Virus record (IMG/VR): IMGVR_UViG_3300031857_001124
Span: 1-27,059 of that record
Strand: one strand, 5' to 3'
Source: a virus
Length of the DNA: 27,059 bases
A model generated the notes under the pieces. That model did not search any database and was not told the DNA's origin. It worked only from the letters and a program-made list of their open reading frames with translations. Both the position numbers and the translations under genes were made by a program. Positions 5,346 to 12,228 of this stretch are shown piece after piece. The first letter of the stretch is position 1; each line of letters starts with the position of its first letter.

Positions 5346-6994
5346 TGCCGAGTACATATACCTCGAACAACGCCCTTACGCTCCAAGCGTTCAATGAAAA
5401 TCCCTCGACATGGGGAACAATCGCCAATGATGTATTCAGCCTGATCGACGCCTCTCTCGACGGAATCGAGGCTATCGATGTCTCTGGCTCGACAGCGACC
5501 GCCACGCTGACGATTGCGGACGGAGCGAGTGCCCCGGCGCGGGCGCGGGTGCTGAATTTCACCGGGGCCAGATCGGTCACCAACGTCACGGTCACCATCG
5601 GCCCGGATACGGCGAAGAAGATCTACTGGGCGAGGAACTCCACGACGGGCGGATTTAGCGTGATCCTTGCCCAGGGGAGTGGCAGCACGGTCACCATCGC
5701 TCCGGGCGCGTGGGTCCTTGTGTTTCTGAATGGGGCAGGGAGCGGGGCCAGCGTGACCGCCCTCAGCAACATATCCCTTGCCGGTTCATCTTCTGGCATG
5801 ACGACACTCCAGCCGTCCGCCGCCGCGTCTGGCACCCTCACCCTTCCCGCTGCTACCGATACGCTGGTGGGCAGGGCGACAACGGATACGCTCACGAACA
5901 AGACGCTCGATACCGCGGGCGCGGGCAACGTTCTTCGCATCAACGGAACCCAAGTGAGCGCCGTGACGGGGACTGGTTCGGCGGTGCTGGCGACCTCCCC
6001 GACGCTGGTTACTCCGATTCTGGGCACGCCGACTTCGGGGACTCTGACAAACTGTACGGGGCTGCCGGTTTCGACGGGGGTTTCCGGTCTGGCGGCGGGT
6101 GTTGCGGCGTTCCTGGCGACGCCGACATCGGCGAACCTGGCGGCGGCGCTGACGGACGAAACGGGTAGCGGCGCCAACGTGTTTGCGACCTCTCCGACGC
6201 TTACCACCCCGACGATTGTGACCAGTGCCGTGTGCCCGGTCGTGAACGGTGGTACCGCGGCATCGGGTACACTCACGCTTCAATCGACGACGGGGGCGGG
6301 GTTTACGGATGCGATTATTTTTCGGACGGGAACACAGGTCGAGCGGGCGCGGATTACGACATCTGGCAACGTCGGCATTGGCGCGACGAGTCCTGATTAT
6401 CAATTGCAAGTGAATGGAGAGAATCAAACCACCGCCGCTATCACAAATAGCGGCAATAAAGGTGGTTCGATCATGCTGTTTGACAGTGGTGCTGCCGGTG
6501 GGAATGGTGGCTCTGTTCTTTTCTCAGCAGCTAATAGTTCCGGTAATTTTGCATTTTCAGCCATTAAAGGACTACTCGTAAACGGAACTGGGCCTGTTGG
6601 AGATTTGGCTTTTAGCACTCGTGTTAACACCGGCGACACTGCGTTAACAGAGCACATGCGTATCGTCTCAGTCGGCAACGTCTGCATTGGCGGCAACGCA
6701 ACCAGAGCGACAACGGCGGGATCAAAGGTGCTGCATATTTTCGACGGCACCGCACCAGTCGGCACGCTGGCAAATGGCTGCTCGTTCTATTCGACATCCG
6801 GCGAGATGCGCGTGATGGACGCTGCGGGCAACGCAACGCTGCTCTCGCCGCACGACAAGACTACGAATGAATGGATTTATGACTCGGCACACACGCCGAC
6901 CGGCAAGCGGCTGAAGATCAACGTGGAGAAGCTATTGCGCTTCGTCAATGATCACTTTGGACTGGATTGCGTCCAGGACTTAATCGAGGAATAA
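5345..6994 (+). CDS. Tail fibre protein
   Basis: 549 residues. The N-terminal 140 residues (YTSNNALTLQAFNENPSTWG..., RARVLNFTGARSVTNVTVTI, KKIYWARNSTTGGFSVIL) match the virion-attachment module common to podovirus fibres. Next comes the widespread shaft element TTDTLTNKTL, then VLATSPTLVTPILGTPTSGTL, LPVSTGVSGLA, and ETGSGANVFATSPTLTTP. The distal part (about residues 330-470) is a variable receptor-binding candidate with MRIVSVGNVCIGG. The last 50 residues (GNATLLSPHDKTTNEW, LKINVEKLLRFVNDHFGLD) look like a small conserved cap with no peptidase S74 triad that I can see. Local GC falls from 43/60 at 6061-6120 to 27/60 at 6541-6600, so the distal module was probably exchanged. Adhesion to the host is the expected role. 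Confidence 0.88.
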   Translation: MPSTYTSNNALTLQAFNENPSTWGTIANDVFSLIDASLDGIEAIDVSGSTATATLTIADGASAPARARVLNFTGARSVTNVTVTIGPDTAKKIYWARNSTTGGFSVILAQGSGSTVTIAPGAWVLVFLNGAGSGASVTALSNISLAGSSSGMTTLQPSAAASGTLTLPAATDTLVGRATTDTLTNKTLDTAGAGNVLRINGTQVSAVTGTGSAVLATSPTLVTPILGTPTSGTLTNCTGLPVSTGVSGLAAGVAAFLATPTSANLAAALTDETGSGANVFATSPTLTTPTIVTSAVCPVVNGGTAASGTLTLQSTTGAGFTDAIIFRTGTQVERARITTSGNVGIGATSPDYQLQVNGENQTTAAITNSGNKGGSIMLFDSGAAGGNGGSVLFSAANSSGNFAFSAIKGLLVNGTGPVGDLAFSTRVNTGDTALTEHMRIVSVGNVCIGGNATRATTAGSKVLHIFDGTAPVGTLANGCSFYSTSGEMRVMDAAGNATLLSPHDKTTNEWIYDSAHTPTGKRLKINVEKLLRFVNDHFGLDCVQDLIEE

Positions 6995-7006
6995 CAGGAG
7001 ACCGAT

Positions 7007-7438
7007 ATGTTTCTAGAGGAAGTTAGAGCGAGTTTCATTGCCCAAGGCCATGCAATGGCGAATCACTTCAATGCAGAGAACGAGAAGCAGTTTCTCGGGG
7101 CCGCAAAGAACTGGGCGATTAACGGCGGCGGAGAGAACCCGCCGAAGCCAGCCGAAGCCGTTGAGGCGCAGTTCGATTTCGAGGGGCTGTGGAGCATGAC
7201 GCTTAAGCCCGCTGGACGCCCGGTGTCGACGCTGGACCCGAAGACGCTCCTGCCGTCCCACGGCACCGACGAGAACGCTATCGGCGGCCCGGTCGGTGGC
7301 CCGATTCCTGGGCAGCCGGGGCGCTTCTATGCCGCCTCGAATGCGACCCCCTGGCTGGGTCAGACCGTGACCATTGACGGGAGGCGGTACCTGTTTACCG
7401 CGATCACGCCATTCAATCGGGCGTGGGAGGTGCTGTGA
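7007..7438 (+). CDS. Hypothetical protein after the fibre gene, 143 residues
   Basis: AGGAG at about 6996-7000 precedes the ATG at good spacing, the clearest ribosome-binding site in this part of the operon. The product starts helical (FLEEVRASFIAQGHAMANHFNAENEKQFLGAAKNW), continues with a Pro-rich linker, and ends with a beta-like segment (LGQTVTIDGRRYLFTAITPFNRAWEVL). I do not recognise the family. There is no signal peptide or membrane helix. It lies between the fibre and the holin cluster and is coupled to the next gene by TGATG, so it could be a fibre chaperone or a lysis-associated protein; neither is shown. Confidence 0.6.
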   Translation: MFLEEVRASFIAQGHAMANHFNAENEKQFLGAAKNWAINGGGENPPKPAEAVEAQFDFEGLWSMTLKPAGRPVSTLDPKTLLPSHGTDENAIGGPVGGPIPGQPGRFYAASNATPWLGQTVTIDGRRYLFTAITPFNRAWEVL

Positions 7439-7752
7439 TGTGGGGCTGGTTAAAAAGAGTCGCAAGCCACGGCGTACCGATTGCTGTGCAACTGGTCCCC
7501 GGAGCATTCCGCCCGGTTGCTGACGTCGTGTACACCGGGGTGCGGAATGCCGAAATGGCAGGAGGCACGGGCCCAGAGAAGCTGTCGTGCGCCATGCGGT
7601 ATATCACCTTGATGATTCCCGCCATTTCGCTGCTGCTCCGGCGGATAACGGGCAAGGAGGTCGTGAACGAGCAGGCCCTGGTCGAGGCGCTCGCGCACCT
7701 CGCTGAGTTCTTTGTTCTGATCGAAAAGGCGGTCGGGGTAAAGCCGTCGTGA
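7438..7752 (+). CDS. Small protein before the holin, 104 residues
   Basis: The start is the ATG of the TGATG overlap, with GGGAGG about eight bases upstream; the track's earlier in-frame start would overlap the previous gene further. The N-terminus (MWGWLKRVASHGVPIAVQLVPGAF) is an amphipathic or hydrophobic segment. A second hydrophobic stretch (YITLMIPAISLLLRR) lies near residue 60, and the end is helical (ALVEALAHLAEFFVLIEKAV). One or two weak membrane-associated segments are possible. It is coupled by GTGA overlap to the holin gene, so a role in lysis timing, such as an antiholin, is a reasonable but unproven guess. Confidence 0.55.
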   Translation: MWGWLKRVASHGVPIAVQLVPGAFRPVADVVYTGVRNAEMAGGTGPEKLSCAMRYITLMIPAISLLLRRITGKEVVNEQALVEALAHLAEFFVLIEKAVGVKPS

Positions 7753-8126
7753 AGAAGGCAATTGCGGCCATTCCTGGCCTAATTCTGGGGGCAATCTATT
7801 CGATGCCGACGTTATTGTGGGGGCTGCTCGGCCTCCAGGTCGTCGATTTCGCAACCGGGTTTCTCGTTGCGTGGTCCACGGGCGCGGTGTCGTCCGATGT
7901 CAGCAGAAGGGGATTCGTAAAGAAGACAGTCGCACTCCTGCTGATTGTCGCTTTGGAGATCGCTGAATCAGTTCACCCGATGCCGTTTGAACTGTCGGCG
8001 TATGTGGCCGGCTGGTTCTGCCTGACCGAACTGATTTCCATCATGGAAAACTGCGGCAAGGCCGGCCTGCCCCTACCGCAAAAACTGACGAACGTACTGG
8101 CGCAACTCCAGGACGAAAAAAAGTGA
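7749..8126 (+). CDS. Phage holin, Phage_holin_4 (TcdE/Cph1-like) family
   Basis: 125 residues from a GTG that overlaps the previous stop. Three hydrophobic segments: about residues 20-44 (including LLWGLLGLQVVDFATGFLVAW), 59-75 (TVALLLIVALEIAES) and 84-101 (AYVAGWFCLTELISIMEN). The signature is that of the toxin-secretion/lysis holin family: DFATGFLVAW, then S...SRRGFVKK, then ELISIMENCGKAGLPLP and a C-terminal amphipathic helix. Holins form holes in the inner membrane at a set time and let the lytic enzyme out. No recognisable endolysin gene is next to it, which is unusual for the arrangement. Confidence 0.87.
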   Translation: MKKAIAAIPGLILGAIYSMPTLLWGLLGLQVVDFATGFLVAWSTGAVSSDVSRRGFVKKTVALLLIVALEIAESVHPMPFELSAYVAGWFCLTELISIMENCGKAGLPLPQKLTNVLAQLQDEKK

Positions 8127-8980
8127 ACTGGACGGTAACCCGCACCGATAAACAGTGCGTGGATATCGACTTCGACTGCTCCCAGAAGAAGATCGTATCG
8201 GCGTTGCTACTCGCCGATGAACACGCCGATAACGCCCACTCCGACCTTGCGCTGATCCGCAAGCACCACGCTGAGGCTGTGGCCTTGGGTGCCCCGATCC
8301 TCAAGTTCGGGGATACGTTCTGCGCCATGGAAGGCAAGTGGGACCGGAGGGCAAGTGAATCCGCCTTGCGACCAGAGATGCGAGGTGGAAACTACCTGGA
8401 TAAGCTGGTGTCGTTTCACACCGGTCTGTACCTGCCCTACGCGAAAAACATCGCCGTCCTCAGCGACGGAAACCACGAGACCTCCATTCTCAGGCACCAC
8501 CAGACAGACCTGCTTGAGCGGCTGACGCAGAATCTTCGCACGTTCGGGGGGCCTTGCGAACATATGCCATTCACCGGCTTTGTCCGGTTCAAGTTTGACC
8601 TCGGCAACCGGCATCGCGACTCAAGGACGTTGCACTACCACCACGGATACGGCGGCGGCGGGGAGATCACGCGAGGCCTGATCGACAACTCGCGCACGCG
8701 AGGACAGTACTCGGCGGATATCTACATCAGCGGCCACATCCACAGGCGCAACAGCGATGAGAACATCATGATCGGCGTCAATGGGAGGGGGCACGTTGTG
8801 CAGCAACCCCAGCTATTCCTCCGCGCCGGGACGTACAAGCGCGAAGAAATGGGAGGGTCTGGGTATCATACAGAGAGGGGCCGCTCGGCCAGGCCGATAG
8901 GCGGCTGGTGGCTGGACTTCGAGGTATCCAGAGACCGAAACAATACGTTCGTTGATGTTAACTACCGATCCGCAAAATGA
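8123..8980 (+). CDS. Calcineurin-like metallophosphoesterase
   Basis: 285 residues from a GTG overlapping the holin stop. The metal-binding motifs are in order: D32-x-H34 (LLLADEHADNAHSD), G63-D64 (LKFGDTF), G116-N117-H118-E119 (SDGNHE), H173-H174 (YHHGYGGGG) and G204-H205-x-H207 (SGHIHRR). This is the complete set for the calcineurin-like fold, which hydrolyses phosphomono- or diesters with two metals. In the second motif the usual downstream Asp (GDxxD) is Cys67, a small departure. Such genes are common in phages, with unknown substrates; DNA ends, cyclic nucleotides and host RNA are candidates. Its place inside a lysis-like group is unexpected. Confidence 0.88.
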   Translation: MNWTVTRTDKQCVDIDFDCSQKKIVSALLLADEHADNAHSDLALIRKHHAEAVALGAPILKFGDTFCAMEGKWDRRASESALRPEMRGGNYLDKLVSFHTGLYLPYAKNIAVLSDGNHETSILRHHQTDLLERLTQNLRTFGGPCEHMPFTGFVRFKFDLGNRHRDSRTLHYHHGYGGGGEITRGLIDNSRTRGQYSADIYISGHIHRRNSDENIMIGVNGRGHVVQQPQLFLRAGTYKREEMGGSGYHTERGRSARPIGGWWLDFEVSRDRNNTFVDVNYRSAK

Positions 8981-9237
8981 AAACTCTACTCTTTCTTGTT
9001 ATCGCCCTACCGCTTGTTGCTGAAGAGAAGCTCTCGAAGCAAGAACAGCTCGAGATCGAACTCGCCAGCGTGAAGCTGGAGAACATCGCTCTACGCTCGC
9101 AGATGATGCGGACGCAAGAGGCAGAACTCCAGAAGTCTATCCAGGCCATCTTCGAGGCTGTGTGCAAACGCGCCGGCCTTGAGATCGCTGCCTGCCAATA
9201 CGACCCCAAGACGCAAAGCGTAACCTCCAAAAAATAA
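8977..9237 (+). CDS. Secreted coiled-coil protein, possible spanin-like
   Basis: 86 residues, start overlapping the previous stop (ATGA). Residues 1-15 (MKTLLFLVIALPLVA) form a signal peptide with likely cleavage before or after EE. The remaining part is a helical coiled coil (KLSKQEQLEIELASVKLENIALRSQ... begins it, with Leu/Ile/Val heptads) followed by a tail with two Cys (VCKRAGLEIAACQYD). The position next to a holin, the export signal and the coiled coil suggest a periplasmic lysis accessory, for example spanin-like. There is no membrane anchor beyond the signal peptide and no lipobox, so this is uncertain. The signal sequence style resembles Acidobacteriota proteins, weakly. Confidence 0.6.
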   Translation: MKTLLFLVIALPLVAEEKLSKQEQLEIELASVKLENIALRSQMMRTQEAELQKSIQAIFEAVCKRAGLEIAACQYDPKTQSVTSKK

Positions 9238-11141
9238 TGCCCTTTAAGAAGATCCAGCTTCGCCCAGGAATCGTTCGGGACGTGACCAACTTCTCGAACG
9301 AGGGCGGCTGGTATGACTGCGACAATGTTCGCTTTCGCATGGGCATGCCGGAGTCGATTGGGGGGTGGATCGAACTTCTCAACGGTGGGTCAACTACGAA
9401 TGCGCTGGAAACAACCTACGGCGTCTGTCGATGCCTGCATCAGTGGACAACCCTTGCCGGTCAGCAGTTCACCGCAATCGGGACAGACAAGAAGCTGTTA
9501 CTGCTGAATCAGACCACGGTTTCCAACATCACCCCGGTAGGGCCTCCGATAACACTGCTGCCTAATCCGCTCAAGATGCTCCAGGCACCAGGAGTAGGGC
9601 CACCCACCTCGAACTCCCTGCGCGTTGAACACATCGGGCACGGAAGGGTCACCGGGGATTCCGTTATAATCTCCGGGGCCACCGCAGTTGGCGGCTTCTC
9701 CGCTGTCGATATCAACAAGGAATTCCAGATCGAGGTCATTGATGCCGATAGCTACAGAATTTCCATGGCGACTAGCGTTCCCTTTATCAGTACCAGTGGG
9801 GGAGGATCAGCGGTAGTTGCAACGTATGAGATACCTATCGGTTCGGCGAGTAACGCTTTCGTCTCCGGCGGCTGGGGCGTCGGAACATGGGGGCAGGGAA
9901 CATGGGGCACTCCCCGGAGTGGCCTGGAATCCGGCATTCGCATCTGGTCGATTGACAACTTCGGCGAAGACCTTGTCGCCGCCATAATCGGCGGGAAGAT
10001 CTACTACTGGGATGCGTCGGTTGGCGTGGGGGCGCGTGCGGTCGAACTCTCCAGTATCGCGGGGAGCAATCAGTGCCCAACCATCAACTCCGCCGGCATT
10101 GCCGTATCTGAAGGCGACCGCCATCTCCTCGTATTCGGCGCAAATGAGGTCGGGTCCGCTGCTGCCGATCCCCTTCTCATTCGCTGGGGAAACCAGGAGA
10201 GCCTGGTCGAGTGGGAACCGCGGCGCGATACCACGGCTGGAGGGCTGCGGGTTTCTGCTGGGTCGAGGATCATCGCGCAAACCAGAGGCCGGCAGGAAAC
10301 AGTCATCTGGACAGACATCGGCATCAACGCACTGACGTTCGTGGGGCCTCCGTATACGTTCGGGCTGAATACCACCGCGCAGAACGTCTCCATCGTGGGG
10401 CCGAATGCCGTCATCGAGGCACGGAATCAGTTGTACTGGATGGACCTGAACGCCTTCCGCTTCTACAACGGCAGCGTCAACTCTCTCCCCTGCACGGTGC
10501 AGTCCTACGTCTTTGACGATTTCAACTGGTTCCAGCGAGCGAAGGTCTGCGCCGGCCACAATAGCCGATTCAACGAGGTGTGGTGGTGGTACCCATCGGC
10601 AGACTCGATAGAGAACAACCGCTACGTCGCATACAACTACGTCGACAATTACTGGATCATTGGCTCCATGTCCAGAACGGCGTGGCTTGACTCCTCATTC
10701 AGCGGGTATCCCATCGCGTGGGGGACGGAAATCAACCGGTACCGATTGTTCCAGCACGAAACCGGAGTCAATCGGATACTGAGAACTGGATCTGGAAATC
10801 TCCAGGCGTATTCCCTCGCTTCACATGTCGAGGGGTCTGACCTCACGCTCCTGGACGGGGAGTCGTTCGCCTTCATCAGCCGGATCGCCCCCGACTTCAG
10901 TAAAACCGGGGTATCGACCAACGGGCCTGTGGTCTTCGAGATCAAGCAGCGTAATTTTCCGCAAAACGCCTCCGCGGCCGGATTCAGCGGGGCGCTCGTC
11001 TCCACCTCTAACCCGAAGGAACTTTTCGTCCGGGTTCGGACCAGGCAGTTCGCGCTTCGCGTGTCCTCGAATACGATTGATCTGGGCTGGCGCCTTGGCA
11101 CAACGCGCTTTGACATCCGCGAGGATGGGCGTAAACAGTGA
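9237..11141 (+). CDS. Tail nozzle / stabilisation protein (P22 gp10-like)
   Basis: 634 residues. It opens with KKIQLRPGIVRDVTNFSNEGGWYDCDNVRFRMG-type sequence, the typical start (xxPGI..D.T....G.W.D.dnvRFR.G.PE..GGW) of gp10/nozzle proteins in short-tailed phages. It ends with FALRVSSNTIDLGWRLGTTRFDIREDG, the usual C-terminal signature (RV.S...GWRLG.tR.DIR.DG). In between are beta-propeller-like repeats, with a Trp-Gly run GGWGVGTWGQGTWG at about residues 213-226 and WWWYP near 455. These proteins form the tail tube end, bind fibres and help retain packaged DNA. It starts on the last base of the preceding stop and is coupled by GTGA to the next small gene. Confidence 0.85.
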   Translation: MPFKKIQLRPGIVRDVTNFSNEGGWYDCDNVRFRMGMPESIGGWIELLNGGSTTNALETTYGVCRCLHQWTTLAGQQFTAIGTDKKLLLLNQTTVSNITPVGPPITLLPNPLKMLQAPGVGPPTSNSLRVEHIGHGRVTGDSVIISGATAVGGFSAVDINKEFQIEVIDADSYRISMATSVPFISTSGGGSAVVATYEIPIGSASNAFVSGGWGVGTWGQGTWGTPRSGLESGIRIWSIDNFGEDLVAAIIGGKIYYWDASVGVGARAVELSSIAGSNQCPTINSAGIAVSEGDRHLLVFGANEVGSAAADPLLIRWGNQESLVEWEPRRDTTAGGLRVSAGSRIIAQTRGRQETVIWTDIGINALTFVGPPYTFGLNTTAQNVSIVGPNAVIEARNQLYWMDLNAFRFYNGSVNSLPCTVQSYVFDDFNWFQRAKVCAGHNSRFNEVWWWYPSADSIENNRYVAYNYVDNYWIIGSMSRTAWLDSSFSGYPIAWGTEINRYRLFQHETGVNRILRTGSGNLQAYSLASHVEGSDLTLLDGESFAFISRIAPDFSKTGVSTNGPVVFEIKQRNFPQNASAAGFSGALVSTSNPKELFVRVRTRQFALRVSSNTIDLGWRLGTTRFDIREDGRKQ

Positions 11142-11434
11142 ACCGTCACTATCGAATCAAGCCGGTTGACATCCCGCCAAAGGATTGGTCCGACCAGGAC
11201 ATCTCGAAGGCATTTCAGATCGTCAACCAGCTTATAATTAATCTATACAACCCCGGCGACGTAGTCGCTGCATCCCTGCGGTTCATTGACGCCGCGGAAT
11301 CTGGATACGGACTTGACATTGGGCAGGTCTACGTCGATGCCAATGGGTTCCTGAAGGTCGTGCGCGAAGGAGAGGCGTTTGCTCCGTCCTTCTCCATGGT
11401 CGTCACGATGGGAACCGTGACCGTCACCAGTTAA
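11138..11434 (+). CDS. Small tail-associated protein downstream of the nozzle gene
   Basis: 98 residues, GTG start overlapping the nozzle stop. A helix near the start (WSDQDISKAFQIVNQLIINLY) is followed by beta segments (ASLRFIDAA, GYGLDIGQVYVDANGFLKVV). The latter resembles the short L.LTNLPTS..GLP.G.VY.D.G.LKIV unit that follows the nozzle gene or fibre genes in podovirus-like phages. It probably sits with the nozzle or a fibre. No enzymatic motif. A local AT-rich run (TTATAATTAATCTAT at about 11231) is codon use within the gene rather than a promoter I would defend. Confidence 0.6.
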   Translation: MNRHYRIKPVDIPPKDWSDQDISKAFQIVNQLIINLYNPGDVVAASLRFIDAAESGYGLDIGQVYVDANGFLKVVREGEAFAPSFSMVVTMGTVTVTS

Positions 11435-11444
11435 AGGGGAATCC

Positions 11445-12227
11445 ATGCCACTACCGTTCTTAGTTCCGCTCCTGACTACGCTTGCAGCATCGTTGGGGAC
11501 CAAGGTCATTTCCGATAAGATCTCCAGCGGCAAGAAAAAAGACTCCGACGTCCCAGCATCCGAGGCCCGTAAATACGTCGATGCCCTCTATGCTCGCCGC
11601 AGAAAGGAAGCCGACGAGCGCGGGTTCCCGATCATCAATCTTGAAAGCATGGCTCCGCCCCCGAATCTCCTGGGCGTCGAGCAGCAACAGTTCTCCCCCG
11701 TGGGCGTTGCCCCGATGGGAATAGGCGCACTCTCGCAGCGACTGGCCCAGGGCGGTATCCCCGGTATCCCCGGCATCCCTGGCATCCCCGGCCTTGAGCC
11801 CGAAGAGGACCAGCGGGATTCCGTCTTCTCAAACGCGCTTGACGCGCTACGCGGCGACAGCGACGACCCCCAGAAGGCGTTCAACGAGTTCATCCGCACT
11901 TACGGCGTCGAGGCGCTACGATCCCTCAGTGAGGACGCCGGCACGCCGGAAGCGCCGCTCCAGAAAATGCTGGGCGGCGGCAAGATCATGGGGCCTGGCG
12001 CCGGGATGGATGACATGATCACGGGTTCCATCGGCGGTAACCAGAAGGTCCTGCTTTCCGATGGCGAGTTCGTCGTCCCCGCCGACGTTGTCAGTGGCCT
12101 AGGCGACGGCAGCAGCGAGGCTGGATCGCGGGAACTCTACGCCATGATGGACCGGGTCCGCAAGCAGCGCACCGGCACCACGCAACAGCCGAAGAAATTG
12201 AAGAAGGGGGCGGCACTGCCGGCTTAA
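11445..12227 (+). CDS. Virion protein with LSDGEFVVPADVV motif
   Basis: 260 residues. AAAGGGG just before the ATG serves as ribosome-binding site. The N-terminus is hydrophobic (MPLPFLVPLLTTLAASLGTKVISDKI) and may insert in a membrane or be an exported segment. A collagen-like tract of four GIP units (GIPGIPGIPGIPG) lies near residues 104-116. The C-terminal third contains GPGAGMDDMITGSIGG, then VLLSDGEFVVPADVVSGLGDGSSEAG, then ELYAMMDRVRKQRTG. I recognise this SDGE-(F/Y)V(V/I)PADVV element as recurrent in podovirus internal proteins. It probably belongs to the internal virion set, with the three genes that follow. Confidence 0.68.
   Translation: MPLPFLVPLLTTLAASLGTKVISDKISSGKKKDSDVPASEARKYVDALYARRRKEADERGFPIINLESMAPPPNLLGVEQQQFSPVGVAPMGIGALSQRLAQGGIPGIPGIPGIPGLEPEEDQRDSVFSNALDALRGDSDDPQKAFNEFIRTYGVEALRSLSEDAGTPEAPLQKMLGGGKIMGPGAGMDDMITGSIGGNQKVLLSDGEFVVPADVVSGLGDGSSEAGSRELYAMMDRVRKQRTGTTQQPKKLKKGAALPA
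11754..11789 (+). repeat. Four tandem 9-base units coding Gly-Ile-Pro
   Basis: GGTATCCCC-type units follow one another four times with only third-position changes (GGT/GGC, CCC/CCT). They encode a short collagen-like run inside the virion protein. A likely flexible linker and a place where slippage can change length. Confidence 0.8.
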
Positions 12228-12228
12228 T

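Noticed and set aside
11225-11250. AT-rich TTATAATTAATCTAT as a promoter
   Set aside because: Lies within a coupled coding region with no matching -35 element at proper spacing and no gap in the operon.
11754-11789. Short regular repeats as a possible CRISPR array
   Set aside because: Units are nine bases, have no spacers and code Gly-Ile-Pro in frame; no CRISPR array is seen anywhere in the window.
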